Shown here piece after piece: positions 25,122 through 33,037 of a DNA stretch of 33,966 nucleotides (position 1 is the stretch's first letter; each line of letters begins with the position of its first letter). The notes beneath the pieces are model-generated. The model searched no databases. It was given only the letters and a program-made list of their open reading frames with translations, and was not told the DNA's origin. The stretch is from CAZNER01 sp964572065. GTDB taxonomy: Bacteria > Patescibacteriota > Dojkabacteria > JAHIVN01. The stretch is taken from assembly GCA_964572065.1 (NCBI GenBank), contig CAZNER010000015.1, forward strand, positions 1-33,966, in the 5' to 3' direction. The translations under genes were made by a program, and so were the position numbers.

Positions 25122-27722
25122 ATGAACAAAGATAAAACCAAAAATATAGTTTCTACTTCAATATCTGAAGAGATGCGATCAAGTTACATCAATTATGCTA
25201 TGAGTGTTATCGTGGCACGTGCACTTCCAGATGTAAAAGATGGTCTGAAGCCAGTACAAAGAAGAATTCTATACTCTATGTATAAACTAAAAATTCTTCC
25301 AAGCAAATCATACAAAAAATGTGCTAGAACAGTTGGTGATGTTATAGGTAAATACCATCCTCATGGTGACACTTCAGTATATGAAGCTTTAGTAAGAATG
25401 GCACAAGATTTCTCTTTACGGTATCAGCTGGTTGATGGACAGGGAAATTTTGGCTCTATAGATGGTGATGGTGCTGCAGCAATGAGATACACAGAATCAA
25501 GGCTTCATAAAATTTCAATGGATATACTTAGCGACCTTAATAAAAATACAGTTGATTTTATACCTACTTATGATGGAAGCTATAAAGAACCCAAAGTCCT
25601 TCCTTCAAAGGTTCCAAATCTAATTTTAAACGGAGCAGATGGTATAGCCGTAGGAATGGCGACCAAAATACCTCCTCACAATTTAGGAGAAGTTATTGAT
25701 GCTTTACAAGATATTATTAAAAAAGGAAACAAATGGGAACCTAACGGTGGAGAAGATAAAAACAAAAACTACTTTAAAAAAATCAAGAAAACTAAGGATT
25801 TAGAAAATCTCCCTCTAGATAGATTTCCACAATTTGAATCAGATATAACTGTAGATGCATTAATGGAATTCATACCCGGACCAGATTTCCCAACAGGAGG
25901 ATCAATATATGATAAAGAAGAAATAACAAATGCTTATTCAACTGGTAGAGGAAGAATATTGATGAGGGCTAAGGCTGATATAGAAGAAGGAAAAAGAGGT
26001 AAATACCATATCATAGTTAGAGAAATCCCCTATCAAGTAAACAAAGCAAGACTCGTATCCAAGATAGCTTCCCTTGTTAAGAACGACAAAATCAACGGTA
26101 TTTCAGATATAAGAGATGAATCTAATAAAGAAGGTATACGTATAGTTATAGATATAAAAAAAGATGGAAAACCAAAAACTATCCTAAACAAACTATATAA
26201 ATATACCTCAATGCAAAAGGCTTTTAATGCTAATATGCTGGCACTTGTTAATGATGAGCCTAGAGTTTTAAACTTAAAGCGAATTCTTGAATTATTTATA
26301 CAGCATCGCCAAAAAATTGTAATAAGAAGAAGTGAATACAATTTGGCAAGAGCAAGAGAAAGAGAGCATATTCTAGAGGGATTAATGATAGCTTTAGCTA
26401 ATTTAGATGAAATTATAGAGACAATAAAAAAATCTAAAGATGAGAAAACCGCAAAGAATAATTTAATGAAAAAATTTAAATTATCAGAGATACAAGCTCA
26501 GGCTATTTTGGATATCCAACTTAGACGCTTAGCTGCTCTAGAAAGAGAAAAAATAAAGAAAGAGTATGAAGATATTAAGAAGTTTATTAAAGATTTACTA
26601 AAATTATTAGCAACACCAGAACTAATTTTGGACATTATTACTAAGGAATTAAAAGAGATAAAAGAAAAATATGATGACGAACGACGTACAAAAGTATATA
26701 AAGGTAAAGTTGATGAGATATCTGAAGAGGATTTAGTTTCCTCTGAGGAAGTAATTGTAACTGTTAGTAAACAAGGCTATATCAAAAGAATGAAACAGGG
26801 AACATATAAAATTCAAAGAAGAGGAGGAAAAGGTATAATAGGAATGAAAACTAAAGAAACTGACACTGTAGCAAATGTATTCAGCTGCAATACCCACGAT
26901 GATATACTATTCTTTACAAGTAAAGGTAGAGTATTCCAGATTAAAGTCTATGACATACCGGAGTATGGCAGAACAGCAAAGGGACAAGCAATAATAAACT
27001 TAATAAATATCGATCAAAACGAGTTAATTACTAGTATCTTAACTAAATCAAAAGAAGGTATACTAGAAGAGGATATAATTCAGGAAAAACAAGAACAAAT
27101 AGAAAATAAAGGTAGGGATTATAAATATTTATTTATGGCGACTAAAAAAGGACTAGTCAAGAAAACAAAGATATCCGAATTTGAAAATATCAGGGCTAAC
27201 GGCTTAATAGCAATTAAACTTAGAGATGATGATGAATTATGCTGGGTAAGACCAACAATAGGCGAATCAGAAGTAATAATAATAACTCAATTAGCCCGAA
27301 GTATTCGCTTTCATGAAAAAGATGTTAGAGATACAGGAAGAGCGACTATGGGAGTCAGAGGTATCAAATTTAAGGATAAAGAGGATGATGTAATATCAAT
27401 GGACATTGTCAGAAGAAATGAGGACTATATGCTCACAATATCTTATAACGGCTTTGGTAAAATAACACATATTAAAGATTATCCATTACAAAGAAGAGGA
27501 GGGCAGGGAGTTTACACTTTTAGAATATCAAAGAAAACTGGAAAGCTATCTTCTGCAAGAGTAATTGATCAACCTGATGCAGAACTTCTAATAATGAGTA
27601 AGAACGGTCAAGCAGTTAAAATTCCGACTAAAGAACTCCCTAGGAGAAATAGACAAACATCTGGAGCTAAATTAATGAATTTAAAAAAGGAAGATAAAAT
27701 TGCTGCTATAACGATAATTTGA
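25122..27722 (+). CDS. gyrA: DNA gyrase subunit A
   Basis: DNA-cleaving subunit of gyrase. The catalytic tyrosine is Y123 in AAAMRYTESRL. The quinolone-region equivalent reads YHPHGDTSVYEALVRMAQ, with Thr84 and Glu88 at the positions of E. coli Ser83 and Asp87. The C-terminal beta-pinwheel has a canonical GyrA box QRRGGKG (565-571) and a second similar motif QRRGGQG (790-796), which separates it from ParC. A Lys/Asn-rich insert follows WEPNGGEDKN near residue 210. At 866 residues it is full length. The stop codon is TGA. Confidence 0.95.
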   Translation: MNKDKTKNIVSTSISEEMRSSYINYAMSVIVARALPDVKDGLKPVQRRILYSMYKLKILPSKSYKKCARTVGDVIGKYHPHGDTSVYEALVRMAQDFSLRYQLVDGQGNFGSIDGDGAAAMRYTESRLHKISMDILSDLNKNTVDFIPTYDGSYKEPKVLPSKVPNLILNGADGIAVGMATKIPPHNLGEVIDALQDIIKKGNKWEPNGGEDKNKNYFKKIKKTKDLENLPLDRFPQFESDITVDALMEFIPGPDFPTGGSIYDKEEITNAYSTGRGRILMRAKADIEEGKRGKYHIIVREIPYQVNKARLVSKIASLVKNDKINGISDIRDESNKEGIRIVIDIKKDGKPKTILNKLYKYTSMQKAFNANMLALVNDEPRVLNLKRILELFIQHRQKIVIRRSEYNLARAREREHILEGLMIALANLDEIIETIKKSKDEKTAKNNLMKKFKLSEIQAQAILDIQLRRLAALEREKIKKEYEDIKKFIKDLLKLLATPELILDIITKELKEIKEKYDDERRTKVYKGKVDEISEEDLVSSEEVIVTVSKQGYIKRMKQGTYKIQRRGGKGIIGMKTKETDTVANVFSCNTHDDILFFTSKGRVFQIKVYDIPEYGRTAKGQAIINLINIDQNELITSILTKSKEGILEEDIIQEKQEQIENKGRDYKYLFMATKKGLVKKTKISEFENIRANGLIAIKLRDDDELCWVRPTIGESEVIIITQLARSIRFHEKDVRDTGRATMGVRGIKFKDKEDDVISMDIVRRNEDYMLTISYNGFGKITHIKDYPLQRRGGQGVYTFRISKKTGKLSSARVIDQPDAELLIMSKNGQAVKIPTKELPRRNRQTSGAKLMNLKKEDKIAAITII

Positions 27723-27750
27723 AATATTGACTGTTGTTACAAATCGTATC

Positions 27751-27776
27751 TGACATTATACTGACTCTTACTTGAC
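27751..27776 (+). promoter_or_regulatory. three 11-bp-spaced direct repeats, putative PhoB-type operator
   Basis: TGAC occurs at 27751, 27762 and 27773, exactly 11 bases apart; the first two are preceded by C and the third by T. A fourth TGAC at 27728 is 23 bases before the first. The last repeat is part of the -35 box. This spacing is typical of PhoB/OmpR winged-helix targets, and the gene downstream encodes such a domain. Confidence 0.5.
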
Positions 27777-27800
27777 ATCAAATATAAATTTTTATAGAAT
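27772..27800 (+). promoter_or_regulatory. promoter of the ATPase/winged-helix regulator
   Basis: A perfect TTGACA (27772-27777), a 17-base spacer and TAGAAT (27795-27800). Transcription would start near 27807, about 20 bases before the ATG at 27828. It is the best promoter in the window. Confidence 0.75.
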
Positions 27801-27827
27801 CTTTACATCTTTACTTTAACAGAGTAA

Positions 27828-29177
27828 ATGAAAAAACAAAAAAAACAAAATTATAAAAAATACAAAGATAGCTATAGAAAAAGTTTCATTGAAGAATTTC
27901 TAAAACAAATAGATCAAGGTGAATCATTTACTATTTTCGGAATGCCTGGTACTGGTAAGAATGATTTATTCAAAAATTTCGCTGAAAATAAAAAATTCTG
28001 GGAATCAGTATTCCCTAATAAAAAATGTAACTTCCTAATAATTTATATTGACTTACAAAAGCTTATTGATGTATCACCTCTAGGATTTTATAGACTATTC
28101 ACATCAACTATAAAAAAAACTACTAATGAAAATATCAATAATCAAAAAATTAAAGATAGAATAAATGATATTTATAACAAAACAATAAAAAGCAAAGAAA
28201 TTTTTTCGGTATTCGAATCTTGTGAAGAAATGATAAAATATATAACTGATAATACTAAGCTGAAATTATGTATTTTAATCTATGATATAGCTATCTTATC
28301 CTCATTTGACAAACAATTTTTCAATTCATTAAAGGCATTAAGAAATATAAGCATGTGGAAAATTATTCTTTCTTTTGCAAGTGATAGTAATATTCTCCAA
28401 ATAATGGGACCAGATCTACTTGGCGACTTATACAGTTTAATACAGAATAAAACTATTTGGTTAAATCTTGCAAGCAAAAAGGATTCTATATTAATAATGG
28501 AGGAATGGGAACGAGAAAATGGTTATAGAATCCCTCAAAAAGTAAAAAATAAAATTTTTCTCATTGCCAATGGTCATCCAGGATTTATGAGATCTCTAAA
28601 TAATATATATCAAGAAAAGAAAAAAATTTCTATCCTAAACAATATAAAAAAAATTTCAAAACATCCATCTATAATAGCTAGAGAAGACAAATTTTGGAAC
28701 AAACTAAACGAAGAGTATAAAAATATACTAATTAAATACAAGAATAATCCTAAGGCACCTATAAATCCGCAATATTTATATAAAACTGGAATATTAAAAA
28801 AGAAAAATGGTCTTTTTTCTAAACTACTAGAATACTACTTAGATAAAAAAGTAACAAAATCAGAAAAGCAGAAAAAAACTTCTGGTATATATATAGATAC
28901 AAAAACTAAAACTACATTTATTGACAATAAAAAACTAAAACAAGAATTGACTGAAAATGAATTTAAAATACTATTATATTTATATAAAAGTAGAGGAAAT
29001 ATAGTAAGTAAAGACGAAATTGCTGAAATACTTTGGAAAAATAAAGGTATAGAAAAATATTCTGATTGGGCTATAGATAAAACGATCTCTAGACTTAGAA
29101 AAAAATTTGGAGATTCAGCCAGAAATCCTAGATTCATCGAAACTATAAAAGGACGAGGACTTAGACTTCTTAATTAA
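27828..29177 (+). CDS. P-loop ATPase fused to a PhoB/OmpR-type winged helix
   Basis: Probable ATP-dependent transcription regulator. The N-terminal ATPase has a P-loop GMPGTGKN (38-45), in which Asn45 replaces the normal Ser/Thr, and a Walker B-like LCILIYD ending at D153. A helical middle part (about 215-345) follows. Residues 355-449 are a Trans_reg_C winged helix, with LTENEFKILLYLYKSRGNIV, IDKTISRLRKKF (recognition helix) and the wing FIETIKGRGLRL. There is no receiver domain. The layout recalls STAND-type regulators with the DNA-binding domain at the C-terminus. Its promoter carries matching direct repeats, so autoregulation is likely. Its partner or target may be the 971-residue gene 45 bases downstream. 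Confidence 0.75.
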   Translation: MKKQKKQNYKKYKDSYRKSFIEEFLKQIDQGESFTIFGMPGTGKNDLFKNFAENKKFWESVFPNKKCNFLIIYIDLQKLIDVSPLGFYRLFTSTIKKTTNENINNQKIKDRINDIYNKTIKSKEIFSVFESCEEMIKYITDNTKLKLCILIYDIAILSSFDKQFFNSLKALRNISMWKIILSFASDSNILQIMGPDLLGDLYSLIQNKTIWLNLASKKDSILIMEEWERENGYRIPQKVKNKIFLIANGHPGFMRSLNNIYQEKKKISILNNIKKISKHPSIIAREDKFWNKLNEEYKNILIKYKNNPKAPINPQYLYKTGILKKKNGLFSKLLEYYLDKKVTKSEKQKKTSGIYIDTKTKTTFIDNKKLKQELTENEFKILLYLYKSRGNIVSKDEIAEILWKNKGIEKYSDWAIDKTISRLRKKFGDSARNPRFIETIKGRGLRLLN

Positions 29178-29206
29178 TTACCCTTAGATCCTTATTTTAT
29201 ATACAA

Positions 29207-29229
29207 CTGCCATAACTATTTTATGGCAG
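29207..29229 (+). promoter_or_regulatory. perfect hairpin that contains the start codon of the 971-residue gene
   Basis: CTGCCATAA (29207-29215) and TTATGGCAG (29221-29229) are exact reverse complements with a 5-base loop. The ATG at 29223-29225 lies in the 3' arm, so in RNA it would be base-paired. Either translational control or a protein-binding palindrome is possible. Confidence 0.55.
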
Positions 29230-32138
29230 AAAAATCGGATATACAAGAATATTACCCTGGTCCAACAATACCCCCTGCCGATACGATTCCTGAATTCGCA
29301 AAATATTTGACAGATACATGTAGAATAATAAAAGAAAAAGGTCTTCAAGAAGCAGGAGAAACATGCGCCCCAGAAATACTAGAAGTTATAGCTCCTCCAA
29401 CTAGTTTAAAAGAGGCTTTAAAATTAGCTAGAGGATACTGTCCCGGATCAGTACCTCTTACTTATCTGGAACTCGACTTTCCTGATATTTCACCTGATAA
29501 ACTCTCTGAAGCAGCTGAATTACTGCTAAATAGAACAGAAAGGGTATTTGGACCTGATATTCGTAAAATCCTTGATATATTATTAAATGGAGAAATTGTA
29601 AACCCAGAACATGCTCAATTAAACTATGAACCGATAGTTGAAATCATATATAATATTATCGAACAAAAAGCTAGTAGAGATCATCGACAAGAATTGGATA
29701 TGCTCTCAGACCCAGCCAATAAACAAGAGGCTATACGTATAATGAGGATCAGAATGTTACAATCAGCAAGATTTATGCTTTATTCAGTATCCTACGATCC
29801 ATACCCAAATCGAGAAAAACAATGGTTTGGATGTCCCGTCGGACCTGATGAATTCTTAGCAAGCATTATATTTACTGCCCTTAATACTCCATGCTTAAAA
29901 AACTACCTTTCTTACGAAGCATTAAATGGAACACGCATTGATAACTATATCAATTTATTAAAATTTCATTCTCCTCTTACCAATGATAGCACAATAACTA
30001 TCTCTAGAATAGTTAAGAATGCTATGCAAACCAGAAGCAATATTCAATCTATGAAAGGAGATGATATTAACGAAGGAGTATTTGAATCTGATAATCTTTA
30101 TGGTACTTATCCAGGTGCATTATTGAAGCTAAGTGCAGAAGAAAGAATAGATTTATTGCGAGAAGTTAAAGATCAAAGAACATTATCTATTATTGCTATT
30201 GACTCAATAACTACATTAATTACTATAAAAACAGCTTGCGATGAAGATGATAGAGGATTATCTGGTATACAGATAGCCGAACTACAAACGGAAGCACGGC
30301 TGGGATTTTTTGTTATTGGAGTTCTATGTCAAGGATGGATTGATGGTGTAATTATAGAGTATTTACTTGACGAATCCTTCCGTACAATGTGCCCATACAA
30401 ATATGATAGAGCATTAGCAATAGCCAGAACAGGAATGGCGTTTAATATTAGTGGAGCAGAAAAAGAAATTCATATTGGACCTTGGACTAATGAAGATGTA
30501 GTCTTAACTTGGGCAACATCTATATATATAAAAAGAGTTGCACAACTCTTTTTAAGGAATACAGATTTAATAATTCAAGAACAAATAAGTATTATTAATT
30601 GGATAGCAGCAAGACCAAAAGGTATACTTTCATTATTCTTAAAATCTATTACAGACAGAGGAACAGAATTTCCACCTCCCCGATTACCTATCACCTATAA
30701 TGATTGGAGGGCAAGGGCAGAAGGATATAGAAATCCATATGCATATACATTCGATATAATGGGAACTATATTAGTATTATCCTTTCCTCAAACATCTGAT
30801 GGTATAACTTTAGTACAAGAATTCTTCCGTAATGTAATAAAAGAATGTCCTTTTATGGAAGAGTCTTACATACATCTAAGATATGCTGATCCAAGAAATA
30901 CAGCATTATACTTCTCAATTCATACAGCTTTTGTAGTAAGCTTGTCTTCCCAACCAATAGGAAGACATAGCCCACATACATTAAATGTTGTAGAAGTACA
31001 TTTACCAGGAGGAGTTGGATGGCAAGCTATGTATGGTCCCCAACATCTTCTATATGCACTTACTAAATTTGGTATAGCAGATCAAACACTTGAACAATTG
31101 TATAACGATACAGCAACTTTAGTATTTGTTTATGCTAAAGCAGCAGGAATACAGCCTCATGAGGCTGTAAGCTTACTAATTTCATCTTCATATCCATATA
31201 CAATAACAATTAACGGTGAAGAGTATATTATAACACCTGATTTACCAGATTTAGCTGTAGCGCCAAGACATGATAGACCTTTGATGAGAGGAGGTCTTCT
31301 ATATGACCTAATAGCTAAAATTCCCAACGTAACAGACCAACAAATTATAGCTTTAATAAGATGCGCACCATCAATAAGTATTCAAGGTCAAAATATTCGG
31401 ACATTAGTTTATCCTTACACTTTGCAACAACAAGTGACATTCATGGCATTAGAACGGACAGGACAACCTCCAAGAGAAGTTCGTATAATCACTGATTTAA
31501 ATACACTTATTGAGGAAGCTAGAATTGCAGCATCAGATTGCTTTTCATTTAATGTAACTAATGAATTAATTAATAACTTAACAGCCTATTTCCATAATCA
31601 AGGAGATGAATGGTATCTAAATCTTCTTCGTCAAAACCCCCATAACTTGATTGAAACTCTACGAACACATTTTGGAAAAGGATATCAAGATGATGCTGTT
31701 GATGAAACAAGAAGACTCAGAAATGCTATATATGTTAACTTATTAGCACTATCCAGCGATTTAAGAAAAGGAAACAGGCTCCTACAAATAGTTATACCTA
31801 TAATTTTTAGATCTGCCAGATATAATGCTCTACAATCAAATCCTACATCACCATCTATAGAAATGCGTAGAAATGAACTAATTAATCTTATTGTTACAGG
31901 GTGCTCATCACAACAAAAAGTTCGTGATTTAGTTGAAAACCACATAAGAAAAAGCATATCTATTGGACTCATTAGTGCTAATTTTTTATATTCATGTACT
32001 ATACAGGCTAGCAAATTATTCACCGGGACTGGCGATAATCCTATATCTTGGATTGATAGTATCATTACTAATCCATTAAATGAAATAGATAATGTATTTT
32101 TTGAACAATACCTAAGTCTAATGGCACATAACTCCTAA
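29223..32138 (+). CDS. 971-residue protein of unknown function
   Basis: I do not recognise it. It has no signal peptide and no clear membrane helix, so it should be cytoplasmic. It looks mostly helical, with many short amphipathic segments and Pro-rich turns, especially in the first 60 residues (YYPGPTIPPAD). No P-loop, zinc site or known catalytic motif is evident. A conserved-looking central part includes HTAFVVSLSSQPIGRHSPHT and VHLPGGVGWQAMYGPQHLLY (about 565-610). Lysine is less frequent than in its neighbours and arginine more so, and the DNA is visibly richer in G+C than the regulator gene upstream. This hints at a different history or stronger constraint. The start codon is inside a hairpin. 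The 45-base gap to the regulator suggests co-transcription. Confidence 0.8.
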   Translation: MAEKSDIQEYYPGPTIPPADTIPEFAKYLTDTCRIIKEKGLQEAGETCAPEILEVIAPPTSLKEALKLARGYCPGSVPLTYLELDFPDISPDKLSEAAELLLNRTERVFGPDIRKILDILLNGEIVNPEHAQLNYEPIVEIIYNIIEQKASRDHRQELDMLSDPANKQEAIRIMRIRMLQSARFMLYSVSYDPYPNREKQWFGCPVGPDEFLASIIFTALNTPCLKNYLSYEALNGTRIDNYINLLKFHSPLTNDSTITISRIVKNAMQTRSNIQSMKGDDINEGVFESDNLYGTYPGALLKLSAEERIDLLREVKDQRTLSIIAIDSITTLITIKTACDEDDRGLSGIQIAELQTEARLGFFVIGVLCQGWIDGVIIEYLLDESFRTMCPYKYDRALAIARTGMAFNISGAEKEIHIGPWTNEDVVLTWATSIYIKRVAQLFLRNTDLIIQEQISIINWIAARPKGILSLFLKSITDRGTEFPPPRLPITYNDWRARAEGYRNPYAYTFDIMGTILVLSFPQTSDGITLVQEFFRNVIKECPFMEESYIHLRYADPRNTALYFSIHTAFVVSLSSQPIGRHSPHTLNVVEVHLPGGVGWQAMYGPQHLLYALTKFGIADQTLEQLYNDTATLVFVYAKAAGIQPHEAVSLLISSSYPYTITINGEEYIITPDLPDLAVAPRHDRPLMRGGLLYDLIAKIPNVTDQQIIALIRCAPSISIQGQNIRTLVYPYTLQQQVTFMALERTGQPPREVRIITDLNTLIEEARIAASDCFSFNVTNELINNLTAYFHNQGDEWYLNLLRQNPHNLIETLRTHFGKGYQDDAVDETRRLRNAIYVNLLALSSDLRKGNRLLQIVIPIIFRSARYNALQSNPTSPSIEMRRNELINLIVTGCSSQQKVRDLVENHIRKSISIGLISANFLYSCTIQASKLFTGTGDNPISWIDSIITNPLNEIDNVFFEQYLSLMAHNS

Positions 32139-32159
32139 GTCACAAATACCTCTAAAGAT

Positions 32160-32182
32160 GTCAGGTTAATAAAATTACTGAC
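32160..32182 (+). other. hairpin in the 193-base gap before the gre gene
   Basis: GTCAG (32160-32164) and CTGAC (32178-32182) pair, with TAAT/ATTA extending the stem after a two-base bulge. There is no T run directly after it, so it is at best a weak terminator for the 971-residue gene. The remaining gap is AT-rich, with two overlapping TATAAT-like sequences at 32249-32259 and no good -35. Confidence 0.3.
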
Positions 32183-32331
32183 TAGTATATCTAGAATAGC
32201 TTTATAAAAGTCTTTTTAATGAAAATAAAGTAAAATTCAAGTCAGGAATATAATATAATAAAATCAAGCAACCACTTTTTTATTATGTTAAATTCTAAAC
32301 AGTTCAGAGTTAATTTTAGTATATAATCATT

Positions 32332-32778
32332 ATGAAAGTTAAATTTGATAAAAATGTAGTAAAAAGACTAAAAGAATTAAAAGATAAATATGCAGAAATT
32401 ATAAATGAACTTGAAATAGAAAGAGCTAATGCAACATCAGATGACTCTGAAAACGTTCATTATATTATTGTTGAAAAAGAATTTATACTAAAACAAATTA
32501 AAATTCTTGAAAGAAGATTAAAAAATAAGAATAAATATAAAAATAACGTCTCATCAGAATCAAAGATAGTAGCACTAGGAACTTGCGTTAGATTAGTAAA
32601 CCACACCCACACTTTAGAAATATGTGTTGTAAATCATGATGATGCACAACCAGACGAAGGACATATATCCGATATATCTCCTATAGGGCAAGCAATTATA
32701 GGGAAAAATATAGGTGATAAAGTACTTGTTAACTCACCAAGCGGTAAAATACCTTATACTATTGAGAAATTTCTATGA
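32332..32778 (+). CDS. greA: GreA/GreB-family transcript cleavage factor
   Basis: Rescues stalled RNA polymerase by stimulating cleavage of backtracked RNA. The N-terminal coiled coil (residues 1-68) inserts into the secondary channel. Its tip reads ATSDDSENVHY, which lines up with the family AEGDLSENAEY, so the two catalytic acids are kept as D37 and E40. The C-terminal FKBP-like domain has ISDISPIGQAIIGKNIGDKV and a final YTIEKF, typical of Gre. At 148 residues it is slightly short. The last four bases overlap the start of the next gene (ATGA). Confidence 0.85.
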   Translation: MKVKFDKNVVKRLKELKDKYAEIINELEIERANATSDDSENVHYIIVEKEFILKQIKILERRLKNKNKYKNNVSSESKIVALGTCVRLVNHTHTLEICVVNHDDAQPDEGHISDISPIGQAIIGKNIGDKVLVNSPSGKIPYTIEKFL

Positions 32779-32981
32779 AAACTAAAAGTAAAAGCATAAC
32801 TGAATCAGAAAAAAGACTCTTGTATCTGCAAGAGCAGTATCAACAAATTATCAATCAAATCGATTCATCAGCATTTAACATGCCTAGAGCCTTTAATGCA
32901 CACAAAATTATTAACGAACGACAAATAATAGAGAAATATATCTACAGAATTTTTAATAAAAAAGATAGAGAAGGGGACTAA
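32775..32981 (+). CDS. 68-residue coiled-coil protein resembling the Gre N-terminal domain
   Basis: Starts in an ATGA overlap with the gre stop, so it is translationally coupled to it. The sequence LLYLQEQYQQIINQID followed by FNAHKIINERQIIEKYIYRI aligns by eye with the Gre coiled coil (LKELKDKYAEIINELE and VHYIIVEKEFILKQIKIL). The tip region is SAFNMPRAFN, without the acidic pair needed for cleavage, and the FKBP-like domain is absent. It might bind the polymerase secondary channel without cleavage activity, or pair with Gre. The homology is an inference from one alignment. Confidence 0.65.
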   Translation: MKTKSKSITESEKRLLYLQEQYQQIINQIDSSAFNMPRAFNAHKIINERQIIEKYIYRIFNKKDREGD

Positions 32982-33037
32982 AAAAAATTTACACTCATCT
33001 AGAAGACCCATCCTGTTTCACGTATCATTATATAATT

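Noticed and set aside
29223..32138. Assigning the 971-residue protein to a phage or defence family
   Set aside because: No nuclease, helicase, protease or structural phage motif could be pointed to; proximity to a recombinase is not enough.
32303..32327. Promoter directly before the gre gene (TATAAT at 32322)
   Set aside because: The only -35-like TTCAGA is 13 bases away, and the -10 ends four bases before the ATG, which would need a leaderless or truncated transcript.
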